From Gammaproteobacteria bacterium (GTDB taxonomy: Bacteria > Pseudomonadota > Gammaproteobacteria > Ga0077536): DNA of 64,000 nt. The translations under genes were made by a program, and so were the position numbers. The notes under the pieces are model-generated. The model saw only the letters and a program-made list of their open reading frames with translations, made no database searches and had not been told where the DNA came from. Location: NCBI GenBank assembly GCA_024234975.1, contig JACKNH010000017.1:17169-81168 (forward strand), in the 5' to 3' direction. Below are positions 1 through 8,898 of the stretch, piece after piece; position 1 is the first letter of the stretch; each line of letters opens with the position of its first letter.

Positions 1-782
1 CCGCCCTGACGATTGCCTTGGGCATCCGGGGCATCGCGGTTGTTCTCCATACAGCTGTACTCGCGGATGCGCCAGTCCGGCCGCTTTGAATACACCAGCG
101 TCCGCGTGATCGGCTGTTTGAACGCCTGGGGGTCGGTAATCGTCACTTCGCTATGCACCGTGTCTTCGTCGACATAGGCCATGCGTTCGACGATGCGCAT
201 GTCTTCGCTGTGTGGCAGATCGCCCCAGACCGTCGCGTGCGTATTGAATCCGATGGTGTCGATGACCAGCGTATTGCCTTCCCAATGGCCGATGGAATCA
301 CCGTTATAGGAAGGATCCAGTTCATCGAACGGCAGATGCTCGTCGCGGTCGAGGTAGATACGCCGGACCTGGCTTTCCGCCTCATAAATCATCGTGATTC
401 TGCCCGGCGTGTGCAGAATTTCGAACGGGTAGGGATAACTCAGAATCGCCGGCATGCCCGGCCAGTGACAGGTCTGCACACCTTCGGCATAGCGCGCGCG
501 TTCATCGGCGAGCGCATCATATTTTTCCCGGTACGCCGGTGTCAGCACGTCGGTGCTGCGCGCCGCCGGTGGCGCCGGCGTGGCGGACTTCGGATCCAGC
601 CGCTTCAACCCGCTGCGTTTCAACGTTTCATCCAGGGTGTTGTCGTTCATCCAGACGCCGGAGAGATCGTGCGGGTCAGCCGGCAGCGACGCCGCATCAC
701 CCGCGGACACTGCGCTGCTGTAAATCATTGCACTCGCAAGCGGTAGCAAGCCGAGTCGGCACAGTTTTCGTATTTCAACCAT
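1..782 (-). CDS. Exported protein of the GDSIGHW type, DUF6152 partner (3' end outside window)
   Basis: Uncharacterised secreted or periplasmic protein, at least 260 residues; the C-terminus runs off the left edge. A signal peptide covers about residues 1-27 (LGLLPLASAMIYSSAVSA). The mature part opens with HDLSGVWMND (~38-47), has a lone Cys in TCHWPGMPA, then ESQVRRIYLDRDEHLP and GDSIGHWEGNTLVIDT. These blocks recur in the proteins at 4944-5780, 9448-10242 and 10239-10940, so they form one paralogous family. The start ATG at 782 lies inside the end of the DUF6152 gene (775-1149), an 8-nt overlap indicating translational coupling. No enzymatic motif is recognised; function unknown. Confidence 0.85.
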   Translation of the reverse strand, partial: MVEIRKLCRLGLLPLASAMIYSSAVSAGDAASLPADPHDLSGVWMNDNTLDETLKRSGLKRLDPKSATPAPPAARSTDVLTPAYREKYDALADERARYAEGVQTCHWPGMPAILSYPYPFEILHTPGRITMIYEAESQVRRIYLDRDEHLPFDELDPSYNGDSIGHWEGNTLVIDTIGFNTHATVWGDLPHSEDMRIVERMAYVDEDTVHSEVTITDPQAFKQPITRTLVYSKRPDWRIREYSCMENNRDAPDAQGNRQG

Positions 783-1149
783 GGTAGTAATACACCGTGC
801 CATCCTGCTTGTGCACCTCGATGAACGATCCGCCCGGCTCACCACTCTTCAACGGATAGATGAGGATGCGGACGGCGTCACCCGGCTGCAGTACCGTGCG
901 CTTCCAGCCGTTGCGCGAAAGAATGTTCGGGCTGCCGCCTTCCAGGCTCCACTCCACCATCTTCCCGTCCTGCTCGACATTGACCTGGATGAACGAATGC
1001 GGGTTGGTCCATTGGAATTCCTTGATCGTCCCCTCCAGCCACGTTTCATTCTGCTGGTCGTACATCTGGAAACTGTGATGGGCGGCCGCCGGACCTGCGA
1101 TCATCGCGGTGACCATCACAACGACACACCTGCGCAACAAACGATACAT
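775..1149 (-). CDS. DUF6152 family exported protein
   Basis: 124-residue exported protein of unknown function, DUF6152 family by its hallmark AHHSFQMYD directly after the signal peptide (cleavage expected after PAAA, ~residue 22) and FQWTNPHSFIQV (~45-56). Start ATG at 1149 has AGGAG six bases upstream; a longer upstream frame has no signal peptide. Cleavage would leave His-His-Ser at the mature N-terminus, reminiscent of copper proteins with an amino-terminal His ligand (inference only). It is first in a two-gene unit with the GDSIGHW-type gene that overlaps its stop. Confidence 0.88.
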   Translation of the reverse strand: MYRLLRRCVVVMVTAMIAGPAAAHHSFQMYDQQNETWLEGTIKEFQWTNPHSFIQVNVEQDGKMVEWSLEGGSPNILSRNGWKRTVLQPGDAVRILIYPLKSGEPGGSFIEVHKQDGTVYYYHG

Positions 1150-1216
1150 CTGGTTCTCCTCATGCATTGGCCAGGTCGCATCAACCTGTCCGAAAAAATG
1201 CTTCACTTTTAGCTCA

Positions 1217-2764
1217 CTACGGCGCTGCACATTCATAGCTGTCCGCATTGGCCGGGTTGCCGCCGCGAAACACTGCCTGTTGCGGATACGGACACAACAC
1301 GTGCTGCCTGACGATTTCATCGTTCTCCCGCCGCGAGCCGATGATGGCATCCGGCGCCTTGCCTTGCTCCACCCAGCGCACGACGGCAGCCAGGGCATCA
1401 TGGTCCGCATCGCCAATCGGCAATCCGGCATACGCGCCGCCGAGTTCATCCACACCCGCGCCACCGCGACAGTGCAGCATGCCCGGCACCATGAACAGAC
1501 GAATCACCTCGTCACTGCGGGCCTTGCCCATTTCGGCCACGACCGATTCGTAGTAATCGATACTCAGATGCGCAACGATCGACGGGTCCCACCAGCCCTG
1601 GTAAAGAATCGCGCGGCCGCCGCGTGCGGCGAAGGCACTGATGTCGGGATCATCTGCGCGCATCTCGGGCATTTCGGCATTCACCAGCGCCAGGTCGTCC
1701 GCGCGGTGAAAATCATCTGCCGACCAGTCCGGGTCGTGATGTGCGCCTTCGGCGAACAACGGCAGAAGCAATGGCGATGGTGGGCCAGGACGGGTACGAA
1801 CGCCAGGCACCAGTCCGCTGTCCATGCGGTTGCCGTGTTCGTCGCGCATCGGGGCGTAGAAGGTCTTCACGGTTCTGACCTGCGCTGGCGAGAGGCATTG
1901 CCCCGTTGCACCTGCCGCGCATTGCACGGAAGACGGATCAAAATCGCACCGTGCGGGATTCTCGATCACACCATCAACGACGCCATCGTCGGCATCACAT
2001 TGCTCGACCGCAGCCCGGGCAACGATATCCCAATCGCGATCGGCCATGGCGCCATCGGGATTCTGCTGTTGATACAACGCCTGCCACAGATGCCGCACCG
2101 ACATGACCGGCATGGTCGGTCCGCCTGCGCCGGCGACGATACCATCGTAGTCGCCGGGGAAACGCTGCATTTCCTTCAGCCCCTGGCGCCCGCCGCCCGA
2201 ACAACCGAGGAAGTAGGCGTGATGTGGTCCGGTTTCGTAGAACGCATCAATCAACGCCCGACCGGCGACGTTCATCAGGTGTTGCGAGCGATGGGTGTAA
2301 TCCAGTACCGCTTCTCCTCGCATCATCCAATTCGCCTCGGTCACCTTGTGACCGCTGTCGTTGGTGATGGTGGCAAAGCCGCCATCAACGCCGCGTGCGA
2401 GATCGTGATAGTTATAGACACCGGCATCACCGCCGACGCCAGCGCCAAGCAGCCGTCCGTTCCAGATCGCCATGGCCGGCAACCAGGCTTCGAAGCCTAT
2501 CCGCTGTTCGATCATGCCCTCCACGCGACAGAACGGTTGGTGCACCGCCCGCTTTCGTGGCGCGTTGCCGGGCGGTTCCCAGGTCGGGGCCGGGTAAGCC
2601 ATCGTCGCCGAAGTGACTTCAACACCGGCGGCGGCAAAGGATTTCAGTTGTACGCAAGCGGATTGATCATCGCGTTCGTCAGCGTGAGCGATACCCGCGG
2701 CCAGGCAGGACAGAAGCAAGCCTGCAGCCCTCATCGAATCAGGAAGGGAACGTAATACCGACAT
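1217..2764 (-). CDS. Tannase/feruloyl esterase family hydrolase
   Basis: 515-residue secreted serine esterase of the tannase/feruloyl esterase (PF07519) family, which hydrolyses ester bonds of phenolic acids such as gallate, ferulate or MHET-like substrates; the substrate here is unknown. Signal peptide about residues 10-30 (AAGLLLSCLAAGIAHA). Nucleophile motif FLGCSGGGRQG (~200), acid region YQGWWDPSIVAHL (~400) and PGMLHCRGGAG (~440) fit the family CS-D-HC arrangement, in which the Cys next to Ser and His form a disulfide. Start ATG at 2764 lacks a strong ribosome site; an upstream in-frame ATG at 2812 or internal ATG at 2731 are alternatives. Divergent from the beta-helix gene. Confidence 0.9.
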   Translation of the reverse strand: MSVLRSLPDSMRAAGLLLSCLAAGIAHADERDDQSACVQLKSFAAAGVEVTSATMAYPAPTWEPPGNAPRKRAVHQPFCRVEGMIEQRIGFEAWLPAMAIWNGRLLGAGVGGDAGVYNYHDLARGVDGGFATITNDSGHKVTEANWMMRGEAVLDYTHRSQHLMNVAGRALIDAFYETGPHHAYFLGCSGGGRQGLKEMQRFPGDYDGIVAGAGGPTMPVMSVRHLWQALYQQQNPDGAMADRDWDIVARAAVEQCDADDGVVDGVIENPARCDFDPSSVQCAAGATGQCLSPAQVRTVKTFYAPMRDEHGNRMDSGLVPGVRTRPGPPSPLLLPLFAEGAHHDPDWSADDFHRADDLALVNAEMPEMRADDPDISAFAARGGRAILYQGWWDPSIVAHLSIDYYESVVAEMGKARSDEVIRLFMVPGMLHCRGGAGVDELGGAYAGLPIGDADHDALAAVVRWVEQGKAPDAIIGSRRENDEIVRQHVLCPYPQQAVFRGGNPANADSYECAAP

Positions 2765-2909
2765 TGCTGAAATCTGACCTCGCTGGCTGGCCCGCATTGG
2801 TTTACAGGGCAATGGTTTAAATATTCAATTATTATGGCACGACAGAACCGCAGACGGCACAGTCTGCCGCTCACCACGGACATCGGAATCAACACAAGTG
2901 AGAATCGCA

Positions 2910-4919
2910 ATGCACAACCGTTTCCTCTGGGTCATCCGGCGCTTCGGCAACCGCGCCGGTCGGGCAGTCATGTTAACCGCTGTGGCGCTTGGCTGCGCTT
3001 GTGCCGCCACCGCTTCTGCAGACGCCATGGCCGCGGACAACGGCAGCAGGATCGGCGAACTCGTCGTCGAGCCACCCACGGTCACTGCCCTTGGCTTCGA
3101 ATGGCATATCAATGGCGACGAGAATCGCAATGCGGTCGTGGCCATCGAATACAAGCCCACTGGCGACCGCCGCTGGCGTCAAGGCCTGCCGTTACTGCGC
3201 GTGCAGCGCGAAGAACTCAACAATGTGCTGGGCGCATTCAGCTACACCGCGCCGGATATGTTTGCCGGCAGTCTGTTCGATCTGGAACCGGATACGGAAT
3301 ACGACGTCGCCCTGGTGATGACCGACCCCGATGGGGTTTCCGGCGAGGCCAGGCAGACGTTGACGGTCCGCACCCGTCCCGTCCCGGTACCTGCCGGCGA
3401 CGGTAATGTTTATCACGTCTACCCGGTGGGCTATGAAGGAGAAAAACAGGAACCGGCGTTTGCCGGCCTGCTCGGCGCCTATTACCTGCGTGCGAACGGC
3501 GCCGACTGGTTCAATGCATTTCCGCCGCGGGTAGAACCCGGAGATGTGATCCTGGTCCATGCCGGGCTCTACCAGGGCAATCGCTTCCGCTATGCCGATC
3601 CCTCCGGCCTGTTATTTGACGGCACCTACCACCTTCGCCGCAGCGGCACTGCACAGCGCCCGATCGTGATCAAGGGGGCGGGCGACGGTGAAGTGATATT
3701 TGATGGCGGTGGCAACCATATCCTGTTCGACGTGATGGCGGCGGATTACATCCACTTCGAAGGCATCACCTTCCGCAATACCGAGGTGGCGATCCAGGCC
3801 GGCTACAAGGGTCTGGCCGGCGCCGTCGGATTGACGGTGAAGAACTGCCGCTTCGAAGACATCGGGCGGGGCGTGTATACCGACTGGTCGGGCTCAAAGG
3901 ATTTCTACATCGCCGACAACGTGTTTCTCGGCCGCAGCCATCCGGATCGTCTGGAAGGCTGGATTGGCCGGGTCTGGCAGGGTACGCCCGGTTATCCAAC
4001 ACCGGTGTTGTCGGAGATGGCGGTGAAGGTCTACGGCTCGGGCCATGTTATCGCCTACAACCATGTCAGCGGCTTTCACGATGGCATCGACCACGCCACC
4101 TATGGTGCACCTGATGGCAACCCCGATATTCCACGTGACCGCATGCCGGTTTCAATCGATATCTACAACAACGACATCACCAACGTCGATGACAACTGTA
4201 TTGAAGCGGACGGAGCGATGCATAACGTGCGCGTGCTGCGCAACCGCTGTTTCAATCAAGGACATCGCGCACTGAGCACCCAACCCATCTTCGGTGGTCC
4301 GGCCTACTTCATCCGCAACGTGGTCTACCACGCACCCGAAGGCGGCGCATTGAAGCTGACCGCGAGCAGCGCCGGAGTACTGGTCTATCACAATACATTT
4401 GCCGCGGAGGTGCAGGCGATGGGGCCGGTCAGCAACACGCATTACCGCAATAACCTGATACTGGGCCAGGGTGCGGCGGAGGAAATTTTCGCTGGCGCGA
4501 ACATGACGCGTTATTCGAGTTCGGACTACAACGGCTTCCGTCCCAATCCGGGGAGTGCGACCGCCTTTGCCTGGAGTCTGCCGGCGTCCGGTGAGTCGCG
4601 CGATTTCAGCGGTGAACTACGCGAGGAAAAATATGCCGATCTGGCAGACTTCAGCGCTGCCACGGGGAATGATGCACACAGCGTGCTCGTTGACTTCGAC
4701 ACCTTCGTCAACGTACCGCCACTCACGACCGCTGAGCCCTGGCGGCTTTATGATCCCGCTTCTGTGGATTTCAGATTGACCGATGGCAGCCCGGCGATTG
4801 ATGCCGGCGTCGTGCTACCCGGCGTCAATGATGATTTCAATGGGAGGGCGCCCGATCTCGGCGCTTATGAAGCTGGCAGTGCGCTTCCGCATTACGGGCC
4901 ACGCGCCGACCCGCCGTAA
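2910..4919 (+). CDS. Secreted parallel beta-helix protein with N-terminal FN3-like domain
   Basis: About 669 residues. Signal peptide ~15-45 (AVMLTAVALGCACAATASA). Residues ~50-165 look like a fibronectin-III-type domain (ELVVEPPTVTALGFEWHI, then DLEPDTEYDVALVMTDPDG). The rest is a right-handed parallel beta-helix with short repeated coils (DYIHFEGITFRN, VGLTVKNCRFEDIGRG, HVIAYNHVSGFHDG, DIYNNDITNVDDNCIE, HNVRVLRNRCFNQG) and closes with SPAIDAGVVLPGVNDDFNG, typical of polysaccharide-lyase or adhesin-like helices. A GTG at 2898 is an alternative start; ATG 2910 is preferred. Catalytic residues cannot be assigned, so lyase, epimerase or adhesin all remain possible. Confidence 0.82.
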   Translation: MHNRFLWVIRRFGNRAGRAVMLTAVALGCACAATASADAMAADNGSRIGELVVEPPTVTALGFEWHINGDENRNAVVAIEYKPTGDRRWRQGLPLLRVQREELNNVLGAFSYTAPDMFAGSLFDLEPDTEYDVALVMTDPDGVSGEARQTLTVRTRPVPVPAGDGNVYHVYPVGYEGEKQEPAFAGLLGAYYLRANGADWFNAFPPRVEPGDVILVHAGLYQGNRFRYADPSGLLFDGTYHLRRSGTAQRPIVIKGAGDGEVIFDGGGNHILFDVMAADYIHFEGITFRNTEVAIQAGYKGLAGAVGLTVKNCRFEDIGRGVYTDWSGSKDFYIADNVFLGRSHPDRLEGWIGRVWQGTPGYPTPVLSEMAVKVYGSGHVIAYNHVSGFHDGIDHATYGAPDGNPDIPRDRMPVSIDIYNNDITNVDDNCIEADGAMHNVRVLRNRCFNQGHRALSTQPIFGGPAYFIRNVVYHAPEGGALKLTASSAGVLVYHNTFAAEVQAMGPVSNTHYRNNLILGQGAAEEIFAGANMTRYSSSDYNGFRPNPGSATAFAWSLPASGESRDFSGELREEKYADLADFSAATGNDAHSVLVDFDTFVNVPPLTTAEPWRLYDPASVDFRLTDGSPAIDAGVVLPGVNDDFNGRAPDLGAYEAGSALPHYGPRADPP

Positions 4920-4943
4920 CTGCTGCACGAACCAGGCGAAGGG

Positions 4944-5780
4944 CTACTCTTCCAGCAGGTGACCGTAGCCCTCGTCCTGCGGCCGCTGATTCTCGGTACA
5001 GATGTACTCGATCATCGGCGTGTCGGGTGAACGCTGCCAGTAACGTTTGACGTTGAACGGGCGGGTATACACCGTCGGGTCATCAATAGTCAGCTCGACC
5101 TCGAGTACATCGCCATCCTCCAACAGGCGCATGCGCTCGGTCACGTGCAGGGTTGCGGTGTATGGCATGCGCGGATCGGCATCGGTATCGCGTTTTATCA
5201 CGGCCGCACCGCTGCCATTCAACGGGCCGGCCCTGACACCAATCGTGTCGACCACCAGCGTATCGCCGTCCCAATGGCCGACGGAGTGACCCATCCAGCT
5301 TTGCTCCAGATCATCGGGAACGGGGTGCTCACGGCCATCGGTGAACACGCGCCGCACCTGTTGCATCAGTTCAAACAGGATCGTCACCTGTTCGGGCCGC
5401 TGGATGATTTCGATCGGAAAGAAGTTGCTACCGTTCATCATGCCGGCCGGTCCGCCTCCCGGCAGACAGCGCGCGCCCAGATTGTTCTTTGGATCGGCCC
5501 AGTATTGCGCGAGTTCGCGGCCGCGTTCGGTGAATGGCGCCGGGCGCGGATACGGGCTGTTGCGATACGCAAGTTCAGTGCCGTCACCTATACCCAACCA
5601 GATTCCGCTGAAGTCGACGGTGGGGGCAGTCTGTGCGGCGGCGCTGACGCAAAGCGGCAGAATCGCAAGTGCGGCACCGGCCGCCAGCCGTTCTGCCATA
5701 CGGCGCACGCGGTTGATTGCGTTTGCGCGGGAGTCTGGTGCCATCATGGTAGCTGCCGAAGAGCGAAGGGATGATTTCAT
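4944..5780 (-). CDS. Exported protein of the GHSVGHW type, DUF6152 partner
   Basis: 278 residues, function unknown. Signal peptide ~28-50 (AGAALAILPLCVSAAAQ). Family blocks: VDFSGIWLGIGDG (~54-66), CLPGGGPAGMMN (~105), EQVTILFELMQQVRRVF (~130-146), WMGHSVGHWDGDTLVVDT (~162-179) and a C-terminal YICTEN with a second Cys. The ATG at 5780 overlaps the stop of the preceding DUF6152 gene as ATGA, so the two are translationally coupled. A longer open frame to 6245 exists but its N-terminal part is the out-of-frame image of the DUF6152 gene. The invariant GHSxGHW histidines suggest metal or substrate binding (inference). Confidence 0.87.
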   Translation of the reverse strand: MKSSLRSSAATMMAPDSRANAINRVRRMAERLAAGAALAILPLCVSAAAQTAPTVDFSGIWLGIGDGTELAYRNSPYPRPAPFTERGRELAQYWADPKNNLGARCLPGGGPAGMMNGSNFFPIEIIQRPEQVTILFELMQQVRRVFTDGREHPVPDDLEQSWMGHSVGHWDGDTLVVDTIGVRAGPLNGSGAAVIKRDTDADPRMPYTATLHVTERMRLLEDGDVLEVELTIDDPTVYTRPFNVKRYWQRSPDTPMIEYICTENQRPQDEGYGHLLEE

Positions 5781-6211
5781 TTGGGCGGTGGCGCATTGCC
5801 GGTCTTGGGCGCCGGCGCGCCGCCGGGTCCCAGCACCCTGCCGTCCGCCAGCGTGACGCTGACCAGGCTGCCGGAAGGTGAGCCGTCGAGCATCGGATGC
5901 ATCATCAATGCGACCTTGTCGCCCGGCTTCAAGGTGCGGCTCTTCCACCCCTGACGCGCCATCATGTTCGGCGAACCGCATTCGATACTCCACTCGTGCA
6001 TGGCGCCCGTGTCGTCGGTGACCACCACCTGAATCCAGGCGTGGGGATTGGTCCACTGGAATTCGCGCACGGTACCGGACAGCATCTGCGTGCGTTCGCG
6101 GTCGAACATGGCAAATGAATGGTGGGCGAGCACCAATGCCGGCACCAAGGTTGCCGCCAGCACTGCTGCAATGAACCTCCGCCCCGACAAACCCGCCCCA
6201 CGATTTCGCAT
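5777..6211 (-). CDS. DUF6152 family exported protein
   Basis: 144 residues. Signal peptide ~1-29 ending LVPALVLA, immediately followed by HHSFAMFD; then VREFQWTNPHAWIQVVV (~48-64), EWSIECGSPNMMARQGW and a conserved PGDKVALMMHPMLDG segment. Proline-rich C-terminus (APAPKTGNAPPPK). DUF6152 has no established function. It is the first gene of a two-gene unit (stop overlaps the next start as ATGA) and is preceded by an AT-rich promoter-like region with a palindrome at 6261-6275. Confidence 0.88.
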   Translation of the reverse strand: MRNRGAGLSGRRFIAAVLAATLVPALVLAHHSFAMFDRERTQMLSGTVREFQWTNPHAWIQVVVTDDTGAMHEWSIECGSPNMMARQGWKSRTLKPGDKVALMMHPMLDGSPSGSLVSVTLADGRVLGPGGAPAPKTGNAPPPK

Positions 6212-6248
6212 TCCCGCCCCCAGATTGATGACCGCTACCCGGCACCGG

Positions 6249-6281
6249 TTTAATTTAATTCACAAACTATTTGTGATGCAA
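6249..6281 (-). promoter_or_regulatory. Putative promoter with palindromic operator upstream of the DUF6152 unit
   Basis: On the minus strand a weak -35 (TTGCAT) and -10-like hexamer (TTAAAT) lie 17 bases apart. The spacer contains the perfect palindrome CACAAATAGTTTGTG (6261-6275 on the plus strand). It sits about 50-70 bases upstream of the start at 6211. A symmetric operator inside a promoter spacer fits repression by a dimeric regulator; which one is unknown. Confidence 0.35.
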
Positions 6282-6443
6282 CGTTCCTGATCCTGAACGC
6301 GGCAAGGCTTGTGACAACCAATGTCGACGGCATGCGCAGGGAGCCGGTTTCGATGACCGGGGCGCGCGTGGGGGAAAAACGGAGACTTTGCAGGCGGAGA
6401 CGCCGGTCATCCCCGGCATCACCCCATGCGGTTGCGATTGACG

Positions 6444-6737
6444 TTACGGTGCGACGAATCCGTCGATCAGCACCATTGTGCCTTCGCTGTTGTCCGTGCG
6501 CAGCGGCATCGCCTGCTGATATTCCGGTGAGTTGTACCAGGCGCGTGCGGCGTCCTTGGACTGAAACTTCAGGACCACCGTGACCGGCGCAGGCTGGCCT
6601 TCGACCGCTTCGCTGTTGAGGTCGACCGCGAGAATTTCAGCGCCGTGGGCGATCAATGTCGGCGTCGCCGCGGGGGGATAGGCCTGAAAGGCTTCGGGGT
6701 TGGTGACGCGGTAACTGGCAATGATGTAAGCAGCCAT
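6444..6737 (-). CDS. DUF1330 domain protein
   Basis: 97-residue cytoplasmic protein of the DUF1330 family (ferredoxin-like fold, dimeric alpha-beta barrel): MAAYIIASYRVTNPEAFQAY at the N-terminus, VLKFQSKDAARAWYNSPEYQ (~55-75) and a final TMVLIDGF. Function is unassigned for the family. Start ATG at 6737 is set by GGAG six bases upstream; the open frame extends further but shows no domain there. Probably monocistronic, since a terminator (6829-6867) separates it from the gene upstream. Confidence 0.88.
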   Translation of the reverse strand: MAAYIIASYRVTNPEAFQAYPPAATPTLIAHGAEILAVDLNSEAVEGQPAPVTVVLKFQSKDAARAWYNSPEYQQAMPLRTDNSEGTMVLIDGFVAP

Positions 6738-6828
6738 CAGGATCTCCATTGGGGCGAGTCGGTAATGGGTGGTCCGCACCAGCCCGGCGGCCGACGCCAT
6801 GGCGGCTAGGACCGGATTCGACGTAGTG

Positions 6829-6867
6829 AAAAAAGAATCGCCGGCTGCGCAATATACGCAGCCGGCG
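6829..6867 (-). terminator. Rho-independent terminator after the DUF6152 gene at 6926
   Basis: Perfect 11-bp stem CGCCGGCTGCG / CGCAGCCGGCG (6839-6849 with 6857-6867), 7-base loop. On the minus strand it is followed by a six-T run (6829-6834). Correctly placed for transcripts ending after 6926. Confidence 0.82.
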
Positions 6868-6925
6868 TCCATACGAAAAATGTCGCATCGCGGTCGACGG
6901 TCAAGCCGCCGCGGGCGGCAGAGGC

Positions 6926-7417
6926 TTAGCTGTCGCCTTCGACAACCGCCAGCGCTTCGGTGCCAATGGTCTGGTGACCATCAACGGAGTCGCAATGCAT
7001 ACCGGCTTCAGGCGGCGTCTTTTCGGGGCATTTGAAAATGCCACCGACGCGCGCCCCGCCATTGTCCCCGCTGCGCAGCGGATGCAGACCGATACTGAAA
7101 ATTGTGCCGCGCGGGAATGAGTTGACCGAGACACCGTCACGCGCCATCTGCGCGGAACCGGCCATTTCCACTGACCAGACCAGCGGATCGCCCTTGTCGT
7201 CGCGCAGGACGTTGGTGCGATCCTCATTCATCGGCGCGAAGAAAATCTGCAGATGATTCGGCGCCGGATCGATACGGGTCACGACACCGGTGAAGACCTT
7301 GGTGACCTTCAGGTTATACATGGCGAAAGAGTGATGCGCCTGCACCGCCGCGAATGGCGCCGCACCCAGAATCAATGCCCCGGCGGCAACCCGCCAAAAA
7401 CCTTTCGCTAGCTTCAT
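6926..7417 (-). CDS. DUF6152 family exported protein
   Basis: 163 residues. Signal peptide ~1-27 (AAGALILGAAPFAAVQA) followed at once by HHSFAMYN. The family core is more divergent: TRIDPAPNHLQIFF replaces the usual QWTNPH block but keeps an Asn-His, and VWSVEMAGSAQMARDG and GTIFSIGLHPLRSGDNGG follow. Two extra cysteines near the C-terminus (FKCPEKTPPEAGMHCDS) are absent from the other paralogs in the window. It lies 62 bases downstream of the large exported protein at 7480-8898, probably in one transcript, and ends at a good terminator. Confidence 0.85.
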   Translation of the reverse strand: MKLAKGFWRVAAGALILGAAPFAAVQAHHSFAMYNLKVTKVFTGVVTRIDPAPNHLQIFFAPMNEDRTNVLRDDKGDPLVWSVEMAGSAQMARDGVSVNSFPRGTIFSIGLHPLRSGDNGGARVGGIFKCPEKTPPEAGMHCDSVDGHQTIGTEALAVVEGDS

Positions 7418-7479
7418 AATTTTCTACCCATCACTGTTTAATTGAATGACTGCACTGTACGCATGATAGCGCGCAAAAC

Positions 7480-8898
7480 TTACTCGAAGCTGAATATATC
7501 CTCGTCCGCCTTGGGACGCTCCATATCCTGCTCGAAGTATTTTTCCCAGATATGGGCCCACGGCCGCCCATACATATCAGGTATTTCGTATTCAATGACC
7601 TGTCCTGGCGACACCTGGGTGGGCCGGCCGTCGATCGGGAATATGCCCTGGATGCACTCGACGAATGCGTAGGGTTCGCCCTCATCAAAATCGCTGAGCT
7701 TGACGTAATTGCGAACGATTCTCACCGGTTCCACCAAGGCTTCCGGATCATAGAAGATCGACTCGTGGTTGAGACCGACAAAATTGCCTTTCTCGTCACG
7801 ATTGGGCGAGTAGATCTCCACCGTTTGCATCTGGTTCGACCACTCGAACGCGGCATGCGCCTTCCAGCCCTGGATGTTCGATGTCCAGGTAATCAGTGTG
7901 TCGCCATCCCAGAAACCGATGGTTTCGCCGTACCAGCGCGGCACATCAGCGCCCAGACGCGGCACATTGCCCTCCATGTTGAACTCACGTCCCACATGTA
8001 TATTGGTGATGAAATTGCGTGCGACGCCGCCGAGGATCTGCACCATCTTCGGCGTCACCATGATGTAGTTCTCCCACAGCGCCGCTTCGTGCCAGCGCCG
8101 CATGAACCCTTCCGGCCAGCAGTACTGCGACTGCCACTGCGGCGCGTTGGTGTTGGCGTGGTGATAGGCCTCCTGCACCATCCGCGTCTGGTATTCGTCG
8201 GTCAGCAGCGACAGGATGGTCGGCATCTGGTTGTGTCGCATGCGATACCAGTACCAGTTGCCCGGCGTTCGGCCTGGATGCATATAACGCCCCGTCCACT
8301 CACCCGGCACGCTCGCATAGGTATGTCTGGTCGGGCCACCACGTTTGGTGGTTTCCGCCAGCAGTGCCTCGTAATGTTCCTGCGCGGTCTTGAACTTGTA
8401 GGGGCTGACAATCGCCTCGCGCGGATAATCATTTTCGCAATGCCCCCACGCCGCCGTGCGCGGTGGGTCACTGCCGATCAGATCGGAGCGGGTTCCGCCC
8501 CAGAGATCTTCCAGCGCCGCCGGTGCATTGCAACGGAAGTAGCGCGGGTCCTTCCACAGTGCGCGATCCTTGTAGAAATCCTTCGACGTGAAGATGTCGA
8601 CCGGCAATGGCGTGATGCCCGGTGGCACCTCACCGGCATTGGCGCCGCCGTCAAACTTGGGTTCGGGCCGCGTTCGACCCGGGCCGACGAAAGCGTTCAT
8701 GCCACGCACCGTCGCGCCGACCAGCTTGTAATCGTTCACGTCGGCGGCGACCGGTGCGCCACGACCGACACTGACGAAATCGATTTGTGGCGATTGTTGC
8801 GCATCCGCCGAGGGCGCCAACAGGCAGCATGCCATCGCAATGGCGGAAACCTGTTTCACTACTTTGGATTCACCGCCTGACAGCCGTCGCTTCTGCAT
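7480..8898 (-). CDS. Large exported protein with FWDGDTL motif, DUF6152 neighbour
   Basis: 472 residues, not assigned to a named family. Start ATG at 8898 follows an AGGTGAGG ribosome site. Signal peptide ~13-33 (VSAIAMACCLLAPSADAQ). Aromatic-rich mature protein with Cys at RYFRCNAPAALEDLW and SQYCWPEGFMRRW. Segment RWYGETIGFWDGDTLITWT (~370) resembles the GHSxGHWxGDTL block of the shorter DUF6152 partners, so it may be a distant, enlarged member. The C-terminus has CIQGIFPIDGRPTQVSPGQ. The DUF6152 gene follows directly. Divergent from the 9448-11369 cluster, which encodes the same kinds of proteins. Confidence 0.82.
   Translation of the reverse strand: MQKRRLSGGESKVVKQVSAIAMACCLLAPSADAQQSPQIDFVSVGRGAPVAADVNDYKLVGATVRGMNAFVGPGRTRPEPKFDGGANAGEVPPGITPLPVDIFTSKDFYKDRALWKDPRYFRCNAPAALEDLWGGTRSDLIGSDPPRTAAWGHCENDYPREAIVSPYKFKTAQEHYEALLAETTKRGGPTRHTYASVPGEWTGRYMHPGRTPGNWYWYRMRHNQMPTILSLLTDEYQTRMVQEAYHHANTNAPQWQSQYCWPEGFMRRWHEAALWENYIMVTPKMVQILGGVARNFITNIHVGREFNMEGNVPRLGADVPRWYGETIGFWDGDTLITWTSNIQGWKAHAAFEWSNQMQTVEIYSPNRDEKGNFVGLNHESIFYDPEALVEPVRIVRNYVKLSDFDEGEPYAFVECIQGIFPIDGRPTQVSPGQVIEYEIPDMYGRPWAHIWEKYFEQDMERPKADEDIFSFE

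Noticed and set aside
1109..2755. Plus-strand 548-codon open frame
   Set aside because: Antisense image of the tannase-family gene at 1217-2764; no signal peptide or family motif. GC-rich coding DNA often leaves the opposite frame open.
4944..6245. Single 433-codon gene
   Set aside because: The first ~155 codons are the out-of-frame image of the DUF6152 gene 5777-6211. The real gene starts at ATG 5780.
7552..8880. Plus-strand 442-codon open frame
   Set aside because: Antisense to the intact exported protein at 7480-8898; Arg/His-rich composition typical of shadow frames.
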